A DNA stretch of 64,000 nucleotides from Morchella semilibera (lineage: Eukaryota; Ascomycota; Pezizomycetes; Pezizales; Morchellaceae), in the NCBI GenBank assembly GCA_009192285.1, contig CM018604.1, positions 5,303,746 through 5,367,745 of the forward strand. Direction: 5' to 3'. Positions 10,430-23,557 of this stretch are shown here, in pieces. The translations under genes and the position numbers were made by a program. The notes under the pieces are model-generated. The model ran no database searches, was not told the DNA's origin, and worked only from the letters and a program-made list of their open reading frames with translations. Each line of letters begins with the position of its first letter. Within the stretch, counting starts at the first letter, position 1.

Positions 10430-12752
10430 CTAGACACCGCTCCTGAACACACTTCCACCACCATTTCTAAACTGTATAGTCTCTCTCCTACTCATCACTA
10501 CCAATGCTCTTCCAAGCGCATTTTCACTGTATCCTCTACCCGCACATAACTCTCTCTTCAGCGTTGCCAGGCTCGTGCTCCATCCAATTGGCAATCTCCT
10601 CCTAAGCTCAGCCTCCACTTTTCCAACTTCTTCTAGCAATTCTGCACTTGTACCAGCGCCCTGCCCCACTGCGTCCATTGTACTTGCCAAGAACAGTCTG
10701 ATCGCCTCGTCAACATGCTCCTCCGTTGCGATGGGCTGTAATGACAATTTTGCGAGCGCTTCGGTGATACGGATAATAGCCTCTAGTTGTCTCACCGTAA
10801 TCGGGATAGAGGAGCGCTCGTTCGCATCGACTTCCACCTGGTGAACCTTCTTCCGGATTCCGACGAAGTGGGACGATAGCTTTTCAGCAGCATCGGGGGA
10901 GAGACGTGGCGCGCACCGTGTCTTGCAGTATGTGATATAGCGCTTCATACGTTCTATGCTGATATCTGCTGCCGCATCTTCGGGGGCAACACCAGCAGGA
11001 GTGCGATTCATGTGCAATGACATGACATGGCGTGCCATTGTTTCGTCTCGTGCTGCGTTATGCTCGTCTTTGACAATGAAGATCATATCAAACCTGGAAA
11101 GAATTGTTGTCTGGAAGTCAATGTTCTCGCCAGGCGACTTCATGTCATCGTAACGGCCGAAAATAGGATTTGCAGCGGCAAGTACGGAGGTTCGAGCATT
11201 AAGGATGGTGGTTATACCAGCTTTCGCAATAGAAATGGTTTGCTGTTCCATGGCTTCATGGATAGCGACTCGGTCTTCATCTCTCATTTTGTCGAATTCA
11301 TCGATACATACGACACCGCCATCTGCGAGTACCATAGCTCCACCTTCTAGGTAGAATTCACGGGATTGGGAGTCACGTTGGACAGACGCAGTGAGACCGG
11401 CGGCGGATGAACCTTTTCCAGAGGTATAGATGGCGATGGGCGCAACCTTCTCAACAAACTTGAGAAGCTGCGATTTGGCAGTTCCGGGATCACCAAGGAG
11501 GAGAACATTGATGTCACCACGAAGTTTCATGCCATCGGGAAGAATCTTCTTAGAGCCACCGAAAAGGAGGAGGGCAATTGATTTTTTGATATCTTGAAAG
11601 CCGTAAATGGACGGTGCAATACTCCGGGAGAATTTCTCGTATAATTGAGGGTCACGGGACATTTCAAGAAACTCCTGCTCCTCAGCTTCAGAAAACATCA
11701 TTCCGTCTTTGGAGGAGTGATCAACACTCGACTGTATACCAGTGAGGCGGATATACGGGTTTCGGATTGCAACAGCGCTTCCAGGGCCCTTTGCACCCTT
11801 GGATTGATAGATACTGAAGACACCCATCACCGTGCAACGGGAACCGGGAACTACTTTATTTGTGAGGTAGCGATCAGCAGATACAAGAATATGCCGGGGA
11901 AGTTCACCGACTGGGACCATATCCGGCGCTTCTTGAAGTTTAAGGACTTGTTGGTCGATAAATGTGCACTTTTCGTGGACTACGAAGTATGGATCCATCG
12001 GACAGCGTTCGCCTTCATCAGCAGGGTTTGGGGGGCGGTCGCAGGTACGAGGTAGAGAGACGCCAGCGAAACCACCAGCAACTGGAATAGTTTTGGAAGT
12101 GCGGCAGTTGCGACACATTATTGACAAAAGGGTGACCTTTGAAGATAGGGTAGAGGCACCAATGACAATTCCAGGGATGCGAACAAGCTTGGAAATGTAG
12201 GAAGCATTGAGATCTCGAATTGAAATGAGGTTTGCGGAGGAATGAAGAATAAGTTGGCATTCGGGAAAGGTTCGGGAACTATCGGCGCCAGGGAAGAACA
12301 TGCGGCGGGCACAGTCTTTGATAGCCATTTCGAACTAGAGAGTATTAGTGATCCAGTAAACATGAAAAGAAAAAAAAATAGTAGCTATGGTGGGAGAGCC
12401 TACGATGGGAATGATGTCAGCTGGCTCATTGGAAAGTTTGTGTGCGAGCTCTTCATTGAAGGAAATCAAATGGCCGATATCGACATCAAGCATATATAGC
12501 TTTACGAGAATGTTTGTTCTTAGAGCATCTCTATAAAACACATTCGGTGTCAGTAACTCAAGTAGGCGAAAAGAGGAATTGCCTGTGATGCAAATTGAAT
12601 TGCAATCCTAACCTGTATATAAATGTGTTATCAAGGCGAAACTCTAGAATGAATGACCTGAAGGCCTTCTGAATTTCACCTGGCTGATCATCGGGCTGGC
12701 TGTCATCCTTAGGTAGACCAGTGTCGATTGTGAAGACAGAAGCACGATCCAT
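10430..12752 (-). CDS. mcm5: MCM5 (Cdc46), replicative helicase subunit
   Basis: Three exons, 12752-12613, 12530-12404 and 12334-10430, give 723 aa with exact phase at both junctions. Exon 1 ends at LDNTFIYR and exon 2 begins [10 protein letters not shown], matching the conserved MCM5 N-terminus. Four cysteines near residues 163, 166, 187 and 200 form the zinc-binding motif. The MCM AAA+ core follows: Walker A GDPGTAKS (about 370-377), Walker [10 protein letters not shown] (about 431-439), and the arginine-finger SRFD (about 502). MCM5 is part of the MCM2-7 hexamer that loads at origins in G1 and unwinds DNA in S phase in the nucleus. Length agrees with human (734) and yeast (775) proteins. 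It is divergent from VPS54, and the shared upstream region carries an MluI cell-cycle box. Confidence 0.97.
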
Positions 12753-13302
12753 GACGGCCGAACAGCTTTAGAAAGCACTCTTTCTTTATCAAAGTTTAGT
12801 GAGTAAATGGCTAATGGTAAAGATATATCTGTGGTTGTAGATGGAGAAAAAGTGCGGGGGGGGTGGAGGGGACAAAGCAATTGAGAAAGAAACGGTTTAG
12901 CAAACACCTTCTAGGGTGGGAGGTTTCGCGTTTAGACGCGTTCCAATTACCGTCCCGAAAGGGTTCACGCACCGCCATGCAACCTTCCTTACATAATCAA
13001 CTTGAGCTGTGGCCATACTTAGAGGGACTGTGGCTTTAAGGCTTAGCGCGCAGGATTTCCGTTAGCGCACAAGGATATGTAGCTTCACAGCTTCAACGCT
13101 CAGCCTCTAAATTCTAAATATCCGCTAGGTAGTAGGTAGGGCTCGTTGTTTGAGGTGTAAGTTGACTACACCTCCCCCCCCCGACCTGCCTCCATCCACA
13201 AATATATATATATCGTCACTCATTACCTTTGACCCCCCCCCAACCCCTCCAGATACAATATCTCTCTCTCCCAACGTTTTTCATTATACCATAAACGCCA
13301 CG
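12753..13302. promoter_or_regulatory. Bidirectional MCM5-VPS54 promoter region
   Basis: 550 bp between two divergent start codons. Near MCM5 it holds an E2F/MBF-like TTTCGCG (12925-12931) and ACGCGT (12936-12941). The VPS54 side has long C-rich and (TA)n stretches (13176-13210) and a pyrimidine-rich leader just before the ATG at 13303. Confidence 0.6.
12936..12941. promoter_or_regulatory. MluI cell-cycle box (ACGCGT), MBF-type site
   Basis: A perfect ACGCGT lies 184 bp upstream of the MCM5 start, with TTTCGCG 5 bp away. In fungi, MBF (Mbp1-Swi6 or Cdc10 complexes) binds this box in promoters of G1/S genes, including MCM genes. Its position upstream of MCM5 makes a functional role likely, though the hexamer alone could occur by chance. 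Confidence 0.6.
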
Positions 13303-16300
13303 ATGGCCTCCCCGTCCCCTTCCCGTGGTCGACCCTCTCTGGACTCCATCGGCCTCCTCTCACCAATTCTCTCACCATCCGCTTCAATGACGGATCTCAC
13401 TACAGCCTTTGGTCCGCCTCGGTCAACCCGTTCCCCCAGGGACCGCCGTGGTTCTACAGCAAGCTCCATAATCTCCCTTGGCTCGACCATAGGCACTGTA
13501 GTCGACTGGCGGGCCTCAAAGGACTATCCCGGGGGTGGTGCCAACAGCTCATGTATGTCAAGCTGCTTCTCCTCGTCCCCTCTTCCACCCGTAAATCCCG
13601 TGTTAGCTGAACGATTTCCCCCCCAGCGATTGCCGCTCTTCTCGACCACCCGGTTACCCGTACGAGTAGCTCCGTTCGACCAAGACCTGGAGATATACCT
13701 CCGGTCACGCTCTCCTCTATCCCGAAGGTAAAGGCAAGCGAGTTTACGCCATACTTATCTATATCGGTAGAGTACGAAAAGTACCGTCGTGCAAAAGATC
13801 TAGGGCTAGAGGAGCATATCCGACTGAGCAGTGTTCCACAGCGACAACTATCCGGAGGTTCTGGGATATCACCGGCCCCGAGCGTTGTAGAGTCTTTGGC
13901 AGGGTTTGGGGAGGGTATAGGATCAAAGGATGCTTCGCCGAATGGATCTCCGAGGAAGCCGGGAAGGCCTAGGAGGGCATCGTTAGCAATGACACCATTG
14001 TCCACCGTTCCACTGGTCTATTTTGAAGAGAATTTCCATCTCGAAAACCCACGGACATTTGATGTGGTTAGCGAGCGTTCCGATGTAGTCCGTCCCACAA
14101 CCTCGGCGGAAAGCCAGGCAGAGTCCTCGGCTGCCTCTACTCCTTCCCTGTCTCAGCGTAGGGCTCTCGCTACAAATGCAATCCTACAAGAGAAGCTATC
14201 ATGGTACATGGACACTGTTGAGGTCCATCTTATATCATCCATTTCTACGGCATCGTCCTCTTTCTTCGCTGCCCTCGGCGATCTTAGAGAACTCCATAGT
14301 GAGGCTACAGCCTCTGTCCAAAAAATCCAAGGTCTCCGGAAACAGCTTGTTCAGCTCGATGAAGAACAAGCTGTTAAAGGCTTGGAAATTGTACGGCTGC
14401 GGCGTCGCCGCGACAATATAGCTCGCCTTGAACGCGCTGCAAAGCAGATGGAACGGGTACTTGCATCTTGCCATGGAGTTGAGCGTTCCCTTGAACAATC
14501 AGAAATAGAAGCTGCCCTTGCAGGGGTTGTCGAAACTGAGCGCCTCATCTCCGGTGAAGGTGAGGCCGATGCGATTGATCTTCGCCCCGTTAAATCTCTT
14601 GAGGCGGTTAATTCAGACCTCCACCACCTCCGCTGGCGTATCGGAAAGGCTTTTGAGGCCCGTTTTGTTGAGTCTCTCCTCTCAGATATTCGAAAGCACG
14701 TTGACCGTGTCCCTTCTGCCGAAACCCTTCGCCGTTTCGCGCAATCCTTTCAGCGTGATCAGTACCAACGGTTTGTATCAGCCAAACAACAGAATAATCT
14801 TCAACCTCCGCCACGTTCCTCATCACTGCCCCCCGAGTACACACAGCTGTCTGATAATCTTCGTGCATTGTTAATGCGACACCTCAACGGACTGCAGCGT
14901 GCTAAGCATGTCAATGAAGCTGTACAATCGTATCGCGACTCTGTCATAAAGGAAGCAAAGTCACTTATACGGCGTAACATGCCCAGCGACGATGATAATG
15001 AGTCAATAATGTCCTCAATGACCAATTCTCGTTCAGGGGGCGTTCGGAGCTCACAAGATAAATCCATGCTCCTCGCGCGCTCATTACGAAGCCTTGGTCC
15101 AGCGGATGCAGAGGACCTATTGGTAAGAATATACACCGGAGTATCTGAACTGATACGCAGGCTTGGAACACAGCAGAAAATGTTGCTGGATGTGACAATG
15201 CGAATGGGAGAGACAGGAGTTGGAGGCATGCTGAGTCCTCGATTAGAGCAAAATGGGTTTGGGGCTGTCACAAATGGTGATTCGAGAGCTACCTCTCCCG
15301 GCTTAGACCGTAGCAACGGTTTCCCGCACCACCCTGGCCCTGTGGGTGGAGATGCAATTAATATGGATATCTCCGATCTCATCTCTTCCGCTGTGGAAAT
15401 CGCGCAGTCACAAATCGTCAAGATTGTAAAAGTTCGGACCGAGCAAGTGACATCATACTCCCCCGAGTGGTTCCTGCGATATTTTATGCTCAATAGACTT
15501 TTTACACAGGAATGTGAGGCCGTGTCAGTCAGGGTTGGGAGTGGGTTGCAGAATGCGGTGAGTAACCAGATTAGAGAATTTCTCGAAAAATGGCAGAAGG
15601 AAAGGATCCGAACTTTGGCAGAAGGACTTGAAAAAGATCGATGGGCGCCGAAAGAATGGGATGAATCTCGGCAGGCGGGTGTGGACCGGATTTGTGAAAG
15701 TGCAACCAGAGACCCAGAAGAGTGGGTAAGAAGCGGGCGTATCTGGGAACTGCGAGAAGAGGAGAATGCCCCAATTGTTCCTATGACAAACGGGAATGGC
15801 CCATCAATCACAAACAGTACCCCCACTCCACCTGTGGAAAACGGTATTCCACAAACAAATGGCGAACCTCCAAAGAAGGCATACGCAACAGTTGATGAAT
15901 CGTCTTTCATCCTCCCAGAGTCTGGTCTTATGGTATTAAGAGAGCTTGAAATGTACTTAAGGCTAGTGGTGGTGATGCCTGGTATGGCGGCCGAGATTGC
16001 ACAGAACCTCCTTAACTTTCTAAAAGTTCATAATAGTCGCACTTATCAGTTGATCCTTGGGGCAGGAGCAACAAAGACAGCGGGGTTGAAGAGTATCACT
16101 ACAAAACATTTAGCAATGGCAAGCCAAGGGTTAAGCGTGGTAGTTGCGCTTATTCCATACATAAGAGAATGTGTCCGAAGACGGGCAGGCACCAACGCCG
16201 GGGGAGTATTAGCTGACTTTGATAAAGTAAAACGGGTATGTATTCTATTTCCACCATGGTTTATCTCCCGCTCACTAATTTCAACAGACATATCAACAAT

Positions 16301-16798
16301 ACCAAACTGAGATACACTCAAAACTCACCTCTATCATGTCAGACCGCGCTAGGGTGCATGTCAACAATTTGATCAAAATGGATTGGGAGCGTGACTGGAT
16401 AGACCAAGGAGGAGATCCAGAAAAATACTATATGGATACGTTGTGCCGCGAGACAACAGTACTACATAAGGTATTGAGCAAGCATTTGCCGAACGAGACT
16501 CTATTAAGTATTATGGAGCCGGTGTTCCAAGATTATAAGTGGCGGCTACGAGAGGGGTGGGCGGAAGTTGTAGTGAGGAGTGAGGCAGGTAAACAGAGGT
16601 ATGGGTTTCCCCTTCTAATATACGCTACAAATACTGATGTTCCGCAGGATTTTGAAGGATGCGCAGACTTTCAATGAACGCTTGAGCAAGTTAGATGGAT
16701 TCGGGGATTCTGGAGGGGCACTATTGGAGGCCGCGAGAGGGAAAGTGGTGAGGCCAAATGGATTGACTAGTAGAAGCGGAACGCCGATATTGAGATAA
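13303..16798 (+). CDS. vps54: Vps54, GARP tethering complex subunit
   Basis: Four exons, 13303-13552, 13627-16235, 16288-16598 and 16648-16798, give 1106 aa with matching phase at each junction. Residues 1-80 are Ser/Pro-rich and disordered. The region after the first intron (ALLDHPVTR, then DIPPVTLSSIPKV) begins the conserved part. A coiled-coil N-terminal bundle follows (ALGDLRELHSEATASVQKIQGLRKQL in pieces near 230-300, then FEARFVESLLSDIRKHV). The C-terminal Vps54 domain (LKSITTKHLAMASQGLSVVVALIPYI) continues across the last introns as TYQQYQTEIHSKLTSIMSDR and ends in SGTPILR. Vps54 belongs to the Vps51-54 GARP complex that tethers endosome-derived vesicles at the trans-Golgi. Length is normal for fungi. 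Confidence 0.93.
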
Positions 16799-17529
16799 GG
16801 ATATTCCAGGAAGGTTAATTATTTCTACTATTCCTTTTCCTTTCTTTTTCTTTCTCTATTTTAGGGGTTCCTTTTTTATTTTGACTTATGAGTTGATGTG
16901 GATGCGTGGGTCGGTTGGTTGTAATCTATTTGGTTTACTTGCTTAGTGTGTAACTATTTCTTTTCCTCTTTTACTTTTTACCTCCTTTTTCTTCTGTCGT
17001 TTGCATGTTCGGGGAATATTCTTTAAGGCCGGTTGTTTTTGGTGAGTGTTTACCTTGATTATATACTATATGGGTGTAATGAGGGTTAGGGATCTAAAAG
17101 CAATCATTTCAGTGGATGGTAATGCTAGAGGAGTTTCTTCTGCTTCTTTTTTTTTTTTTTTTTTTTTGGGGGGGGGGACTGGGCTGTGGGGTTTAGCAAT
17201 TGAAACGCCTGGTTTGGGGGGGGGGGGGGGTGTTTACAGAGTACTGAGGTGCGAGGCAGTAATACGAGTGATACCTTACGCTTTTGTCGAGCTTCAAATA
17301 CGAATAGCTCTAATCTAAAGACTTATAACTATAGTCTTCATGGGCTATGGTTAAAAGTAAAATACACCCGTCGATTTTGATATGCATACCCTACGCCGCG
17401 CATATGTACTCTGATCAGATCCCATACATTGACCAATTAGAACAGTAGGTGTTAATATGATCGAGGCAGATGAGGTACTTACATCCTTGAGCTGCTGTCT
17501 CAAAACTATGAACTTAGAGTATATGTATC

Positions 17530-17756
17530 TACTTGCGGTGAAATTAAGTATTGTCTTTCGCGCATGATTGTAACCGACCTCACCATGATGGTTAAGTTAG
17601 GGGTTCTAGAGCTCCACCATGTGATGATGAGTGCTTGAGTTTGGTATACTTGGACTAAGCTAGTGATTGTGATTCTGTAGGGTCTCAAGTCTGGTGGGGT
17701 TGAATGGTTGCCAGCATAATAAGTAATTGAGACAATACTTAATTTCACCGCAAGTA
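17530..17756. mobile_element. MITE-like element with 26-bp perfect terminal inverted repeats
   Basis: The left end at 17530 (T, then ACTTGCGGTGAAATTAAG, TATTGTC) is repeated as an exact reverse complement ending at 17756, giving 26 matching pairs. The 227-bp interior has no coding capacity. Size and TIRs fit a non-autonomous DNA transposon, but I see no clear target-site duplication, so a simple inverted duplication remains possible. Confidence 0.6.
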
Positions 17757-17839
17757 CAGAGCATTTATAAGCCCTGAGGATTGTTATCATTTTTATACCA
17801 TTTCTGATTTCATTGTGAAAAATCTTTTCGCAACCATAA

Positions 17840-17945
17840 CGGGCACATAGCCTAGTGGTTTAATCCCCACATTAGATTGACGATGCTACTTAAAGGAGTT
17901 CAACTCTCGATGCATGCGGCCAATGTTAATGTGGGGGTTAGCCAC
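17840..17945 (+). repeat. tRNA-like hairpin, possible second SINE family
   Basis: A box-like TAGCCTAGTGG (17848-17858) and B box-like GAGTTCAACTC (17896-17906) are spaced as in Pol III genes. They are flanked by an imperfect inverted repeat (TAATCCCCACATTAGATTG against CAATGTTAATGTGGGGGTTA). It does not fold as a proper tRNA. No second copy was seen in the window, so this is tentative. Confidence 0.3.
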
Positions 17946-20935
17946 TGGCGCCTGTTCAATTTTTGATTTTTTTTTAAAATATAAAGGAGACGTCTTGGCA
18001 CATGTAGGGCATGTATCCTCGATTATCCTCGGTGCTCTGAGGAGAACAGTTCCTGCATCCCTAGCGCCATCTGGAGTTTGGTCTTGGCTCTCAGGCTGAA
18101 TTATAGGGTCCCATAATCGGCGAGGATCGCAATAAAAACATGCAGCCCTTTCTGTAGATTCGCTAATATTATGTAATTAGAGCTAGTAAACTCACACTAC
18201 CCTCGTTCCGTCGGCCATTCGCCCACTACCGCCCCAAAAAAACACTTTGTCCTGGTTATAAGCCCCGAGATACTGTAGCGAGTACTGGGGTTGGGACGTC
18301 AACTGTCAGAAGTTACGGCCGTGTCCCTTAATTATAGGACAATGTCATGTCAGCAATAGAGGCTTTCAGGAAACTCATGCAGAGGTCTGCCCTTAGCACA
18401 TTGAACTATCGACAAACGCAGCAGCAGACCGAAAAATACTCGAGGACGGAATATTTAGCATTAAGTACATGTATTTATCAGAAAGTGACATGTCAGCTGC
18501 AGAAGCGGACGCAATTTTACCTGCATGAGTTTCCCTTTCACTTTGAAAATTCGGGTCAACTGAAAGCCTCTAATGAGAGAATATCATTTACAACCAAAAA
18601 GATTTCTATTTCCACCAAGCCCCGAAGTTCACCTTTTTCTTTTCACACTCACTGCCCTGTCCGATGCCTTACATGTTAGTGTTAGTGTTATTTTTTTTTA
18701 GCCCTGTCCCGTATTTCCCAAATGCCAGCACGGGGGCTTTTCCCAACCCAGTACTCATTACAGTGCTTGTATACTATAAGTACCTAATAGGGGAACACAT
18801 GCGAACTCACATGGTTCAGCAATTGGATGCCTGAAATCCCCAGAGCTGAAAAATTTTTTTTTACATATAAACCCCCAGGTCAGTCTGCACTGTGTATCTT
18901 CCTTCTTTCCCCATTACCTATCTGCTCGTTATTACTGCCTGTCCATTGTTCCCCTCCTCTTTTTTCGGTTGTATTGATACTAACATGTCTGATATATATA
19001 GCTAGCTAGCTATACCCCTTGTTTATGGGAAGAAAGGGGGCGGAGGTTTGATGATACTCAAGCTAGCTATCGGTGTTCATTGCATCCTCAACGCAATGGC
19101 TCTGATCAACTCATACCAAAGTCCCCTCCTGTGTGGGAGATGGAGATTCAATTCCAACCCATGCATTCTTCACCTGAAAATTCCACAAAACCCTGAATCA
19201 ATTCCAACTCGGTACCCCAGCATGACAAGCACATAAAAGTTCGTACTTCATTGTACTTCCCCCCTCGCATTGATTAACACTATACTTACAGTCCCATATA
19301 TAGAAAAGACAAAGTGTTTGGGTACTTGGAGAGGTGTTCCCTAAGCGGCGATTTTGTGGCGGGGGCGCTCGGAGATCTATCAGCTGGTGAGTACTCGTTC
19401 ATCTCTTCCTCCGGGGACTTTGGTATCGGAGCGATTCGAGCAGATAGTGTTGGGGCATCTATTAGTTATATATATTCGAATAAATGAACAAGCGCCGCTT
19501 AAATACTTGCCTCATTGCGACCTTAGTGACTCGGGCGTGACTGATCCTAGTCAGCAAGGCTTCCTTCGGTTCTTCGTGTGGTTTCTGCGGCTCCGGCGCA
19601 TAATTGTTATATATATACTCATTGATATGGCTATGTTAATCGTTCTATACATGTATGCAGGGGTAGAGACGTATGGGGAGTTCAGTGCTACTGTTACTGG
19701 CTTGACGCGAATTCTGACTTGTATTTTCCATCTACATACACCGATTTCCATTATATGTAGCCTTGCGTTTTCCCTCCTAGCTTCCCTCCACCATATATAC
19801 GGAGATCCGCCGTCCAAACCGACTTCCTTAGCAAGGCACGGGAGAGCTAGAGCGATTCTCGTGTTACCCCTTAAACTCTCTATACTTTCGCTTTTCTTCA
19901 GCTTTAGATATAAATGAATTATCTAATCAACCAATTGATCAAATTCCTAGTCTCACAATTAATGAATTAAACAAAAAAAAACTGCTAGTCTCTGTATGGG
20001 TCGAGTGATAGTTCATGACTATAAACATTTCTACCTTCAATTAGACAGCGAAGACGCCCGTTCCCCTTGAGTACGTTCAAGGGGCTCGGATACATGTATC
20101 TACAAGATAAATAGGGCTTCCACTTTCTGTTATCTACTTGAAAGAAACCAGGCTCCAGGAGGGGTCATCTCCGTGTGGCTGGCTATTCGATCATTACACG
20201 GGATCGATATTTGAATCCGGAACGGCAATCGATCAGAAAACTCTCGCGGAAAACAAAGGACGCAGCCATTGTACCTGAATGCTTAGGGGCCCGGTCCTAA
20301 GGTTTGTTGATCCCCCCCTTTTGGGAGGTTTGGCAGGCCTCGTCTTGGTTGTTCCTTAGATTATGAATAAATAAAAACAGATAATCGTTAAAACGAAAGT
20401 CTGCTATTTCCTATCTAAGATTATAAAGTACTTAGTAGGTACCATGAAGAAAGAATTAAATTTACGGATACTTATCGTCTGCTATGGGCCTTGCAATTTA
20501 GCGGGTTAGATTAACTAGAAGGTGTTTTATATTTAACTCTCTATGCTAGAGGCTGGGTCGATTGAATCTCTTGTACTCGCCCTCTACTCATTCTCTCTAG
20601 GCTTTAATTAAGCTTTTTTATTTAAAATTAAGAGGGTCGATACACTAGCACACTCTTCCAGAAAGACAAGGATCGTTGATTATACGGAAACTCACCAAAT
20701 GTCCAGGTTCTGCATATACACTGCGTACTACGTAACAAGAGGAACTAGAACTGATCATTCAGTCCCATGAGATACTACACTACAAGATCCAAGCGTACGT
20801 AGTCTTAGGGGGAACGCCTCATCTTGAAAGTCCTCCCCCTCCCGCCGAACCCCGTACCCACAAACATAACATTATCTCAATCTCACCCCCAATCAGATCA
20901 CGCTAAGAACCACGCTAATCCTCAAATTGCCAAAC

Positions 20936-21316
20936 ATGCTGAGAAATGAACACTTGGCCAAGATAAAGGAACTCAGCCAGCGTATCGATGCTGCTAAGAA
21001 GCTAAGCGCAGACCTTGCACGCCGCTACGAGCAGATGGACAAATGGGTCTTCAAAAGCGGCGTCTGGGGTTATGTCATGAAGGCAAATCCTACCTCCTCA
21101 AAAGTCATCATCACCGATGAGAAGAAGTGGGCCGAATTGGTCCAGGCGAAGGCCGAAATCGCCGGAGGCCTGGAGGATCTATCTGAGTTTCTCATGGTTC
21201 TTCAGGCAAAGATTGAGGACCTCTTAGTGACCCTCCCTCGCTGTAGGTACCCCCTGGCCTGGTCAGCTGGCCGGACCGGTCTCTTTCGGATATTTCGGTG
21301 GCTAATGGGTTCTTGA
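20936..21316 (+). CDS. Hypothetical small coiled-coil protein
   Basis: A 126-aa reading frame from the ATG at 20936. Residues 1-45 (EHLAKIKELSQRIDAAKKL, then ADLARRYEQMDKWV) and 65-100 (WAELVQAKAEIAGGLEDL, then FLMVLQAKIEDLL) look like amphipathic helices with codon use like real fungal genes. The tail after DLL (VTLPRCRYPLAW...) is less protein-like and may be read-through of an unspliced intron, since GTGACC follows the CTCTTA. No family recognised. The C-rich leader before the ATG is typical of local genes. Confidence 0.45.
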   Translation: MLRNEHLAKIKELSQRIDAAKKLSADLARRYEQMDKWVFKSGVWGYVMKANPTSSKVIITDEKKWAELVQAKAEIAGGLEDLSEFLMVLQAKIEDLLVTLPRCRYPLAWSAGRTGLFRIFRWLMGS

Positions 21317-23557
21317 CGGTTTCCTGTAGAGGACTGAAGGAACACGGCGTTTTCTATCCTCGGGAGAGTAATTGAGCTCTTTGGCTTTGGGCCTTGATAG
21401 GTTGTCCGGTCGTTAAGGTAGGTTGATGTCCCTAGGGCCGGGGCCTAAGTTATGAAGAAACCAATGAACTGACCAGGACAATGTACCAGTTAATAATAGC
21501 TATTATATCCTCATAAAATCTCACTCGGATGGAGGCTAATCCTCTAAAACTTTAAAAAAGTGCTTCTAGCTCTAAATAATAGAATAACAAAGTTGCAGTC
21601 CCTAATTACGTAGCTAGTCAGACCTCTTGATTCCTTTATCTGTGCCTTAGCCAATAAATGCCCCTAGCACCAGTCCCCATTTTAAATTCGTCTCCAGCCT
21701 CGTGTCTATATACATACAACTCGTGAAAGAAATTTATGGAAGAGACTGTATGTACATGTACATGTAGTTACCGTTCCCTTAAGCATGAATCCGATATCGA
21801 TCTTAGCTACGTAGCTACAGATACGTGTAATACTCAAAGCAAGCATACCATACATGTACATGTAGTCATAGTACACATACATGTATGTACAAACATGTAG
21901 TTACATACGTTTACAAACTTTAGGGTAATGTATATAAATTTTATGTGTACTCCCCGGGCTTAAAAGTACATGTATGTGTACATGTAGCTACTTCATGTAG
22001 TGACACGTTTTGAGGGCTCAGTGGCCACAATCGAGTTCACAACGTGTCTGGAGTTAGATATGGCCCCTCTTTCTATAAATTGAACCTAAATCTCTCTCCA
22101 GTCGACCATCAGGCTCTTCTCTTGTCTTCATCCTTTGGCTTCAATCGTTGGGACGGAGCAGACCTAGATTATATCACTGCTTTATTTGCTGTCTTTCTGC
22201 GTTTAGAAGTTGCTTACTACCTCAAATCACTTTATTGCCTTCTTTTCTCTTTCTTCTCTCGTGTTCATGGAGCTAACAAGAACTCTTAATATAGCTTCAC
22301 CCTGAAAATCGAAACCCAACCGAAATCACCGAAGAGTTGAGAGGCTTCGTTGATTTCACGGCAACCGAGTTTGACAGGAACCCGCTATTGGGAGGTTCTT
22401 GATTCACCCAGTAAAACTCACATGAAATCCCCAGGGGAAGGGGGGAATGACACCCCGCTGCCAGAAGCGCAAGATCATATCCCAAAAGTTGGTATTCCCT
22501 TTTCTTCTGATATCCTTTCTAATGCGATTGACCCACAGAAAAATCACAAATTTGGATGCACCTCTTTGAGAATCGTATCGGGCTACATTTTGGTGGTGAG
22601 ATTATCCCGGTTTAATTGAGCACTGCAGCGAGATGAGTACGGCCTGAAGTTCTGTTGAAAGTAGGTTTGAATGTTTCTTTACAGTTTTCTTTCCCGGTTC
22701 TTTTTATGGTTTAAGGTGGTAAGCAACATCTAGAAGATATCTGTATCTAGTTAGATCAAATCTATATCCAAGAATTCGGTTTTGCGGTTTGCCATCATGT
22801 GTCATGGCCTGTAATTGCGTAATTTATGTACTGTAGCTTACCTTAATTAGTTATTACTGTATTTTTTTTTAAACATGCTCACTTAAATCAACAAACTGTT
22901 GTCCCTGACACTTTCCCAAGCCCGAGGTGTTCCTTGTGTAGGCGCCTTACGTATCCTAGTGTCGAGTGACCGCATATGACGGGTATCTTCATGAATGATC
23001 ACTCGTGATGGCAGCACATGGTCCGGGTTTGTAATACATGAAGACGCATACTTTGAGGCTCGATATAGATACATCAAGTTCTTTATTCTGTCCTTATTAT
23101 CCTAAAAAAAGGCCAGTACTCTAATCCCAGGGAGGGAACAAATAAAGGTCTCGTACAGGCAGCTATAGACTCTAGACACCCGAAGAGCGGAAACACCGAC
23201 TCCTGGCATTTAGGATTTCTGCATATGCATATATATCGAGTCACCACCCCTGGGTATGCAGCTCCGAGGATCGGGTTATACGATAGTAGGGGGGTTTCGA
23301 GCATGGCTGTAGTTTTCATGGGCAATATTTTGATCTCTCTAGCTTGCTACTACTGAAACAAATGCTCAGGCATAACTGGCGTATGGCTAAGGCCACGGGG
23401 ATATAACAAACTCCGCACTACGGGAGAAGATGTGGCCCAAATGCCCGTCTCTCACGTCCTGTACATGTACATGTAACATCGTGAAGGGGTCTAGTACCTA
23501 CATGTATCTACCTACTTTAGTATACATCATCTCCTCCACTACGACCAGCACAACACA
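21317..23557. other. Intergenic spacer dense in TACATGTA palindromes
   Basis: A 2.2-kb spacer without supported genes. A cluster of seven TACATGTA palindromes lies at 21750-21990, and three more at 23460-23510 just upstream of the next gene. An inverted pair of the CGAGTGA motif lies at 22963-23005. Confidence 0.55.
22963..23005. repeat. Inverted pair of CGAGTGA-N6-RTGA motifs
   Basis: A plus-strand copy (22963-22979) faces a minus-strand copy (22987-23005), so the 43-bp stretch begins CGAGTGA and ends TCACTCG. It is the only place in the window where two copies sit together. Confidence 0.5.

Larger units (their letters stand above)
16799..20926. other. Intergenic spacer with MITE-like and tRNA-like elements
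   Basis: A 4.1-kb spacer. It holds adjacent T22/G10 runs (17149-17178), a G15 run (about 17216-17230), a 227-bp inverted-repeat element (17530-17756), a tRNA-like hairpin (17840-17945) and a CGAGTGA-N6-RTGA motif (20002-20021). A 187-codon open frame at 19354-19917 has no convincing protein features. Confidence 0.55.

Noticed and set aside
19354-19917. 187-codon open frame on plus with hydrophobic stretches
   Set aside because: The hydrophobicity comes from AT-rich TATATA words; no family resemblance and no gene-like flanks.
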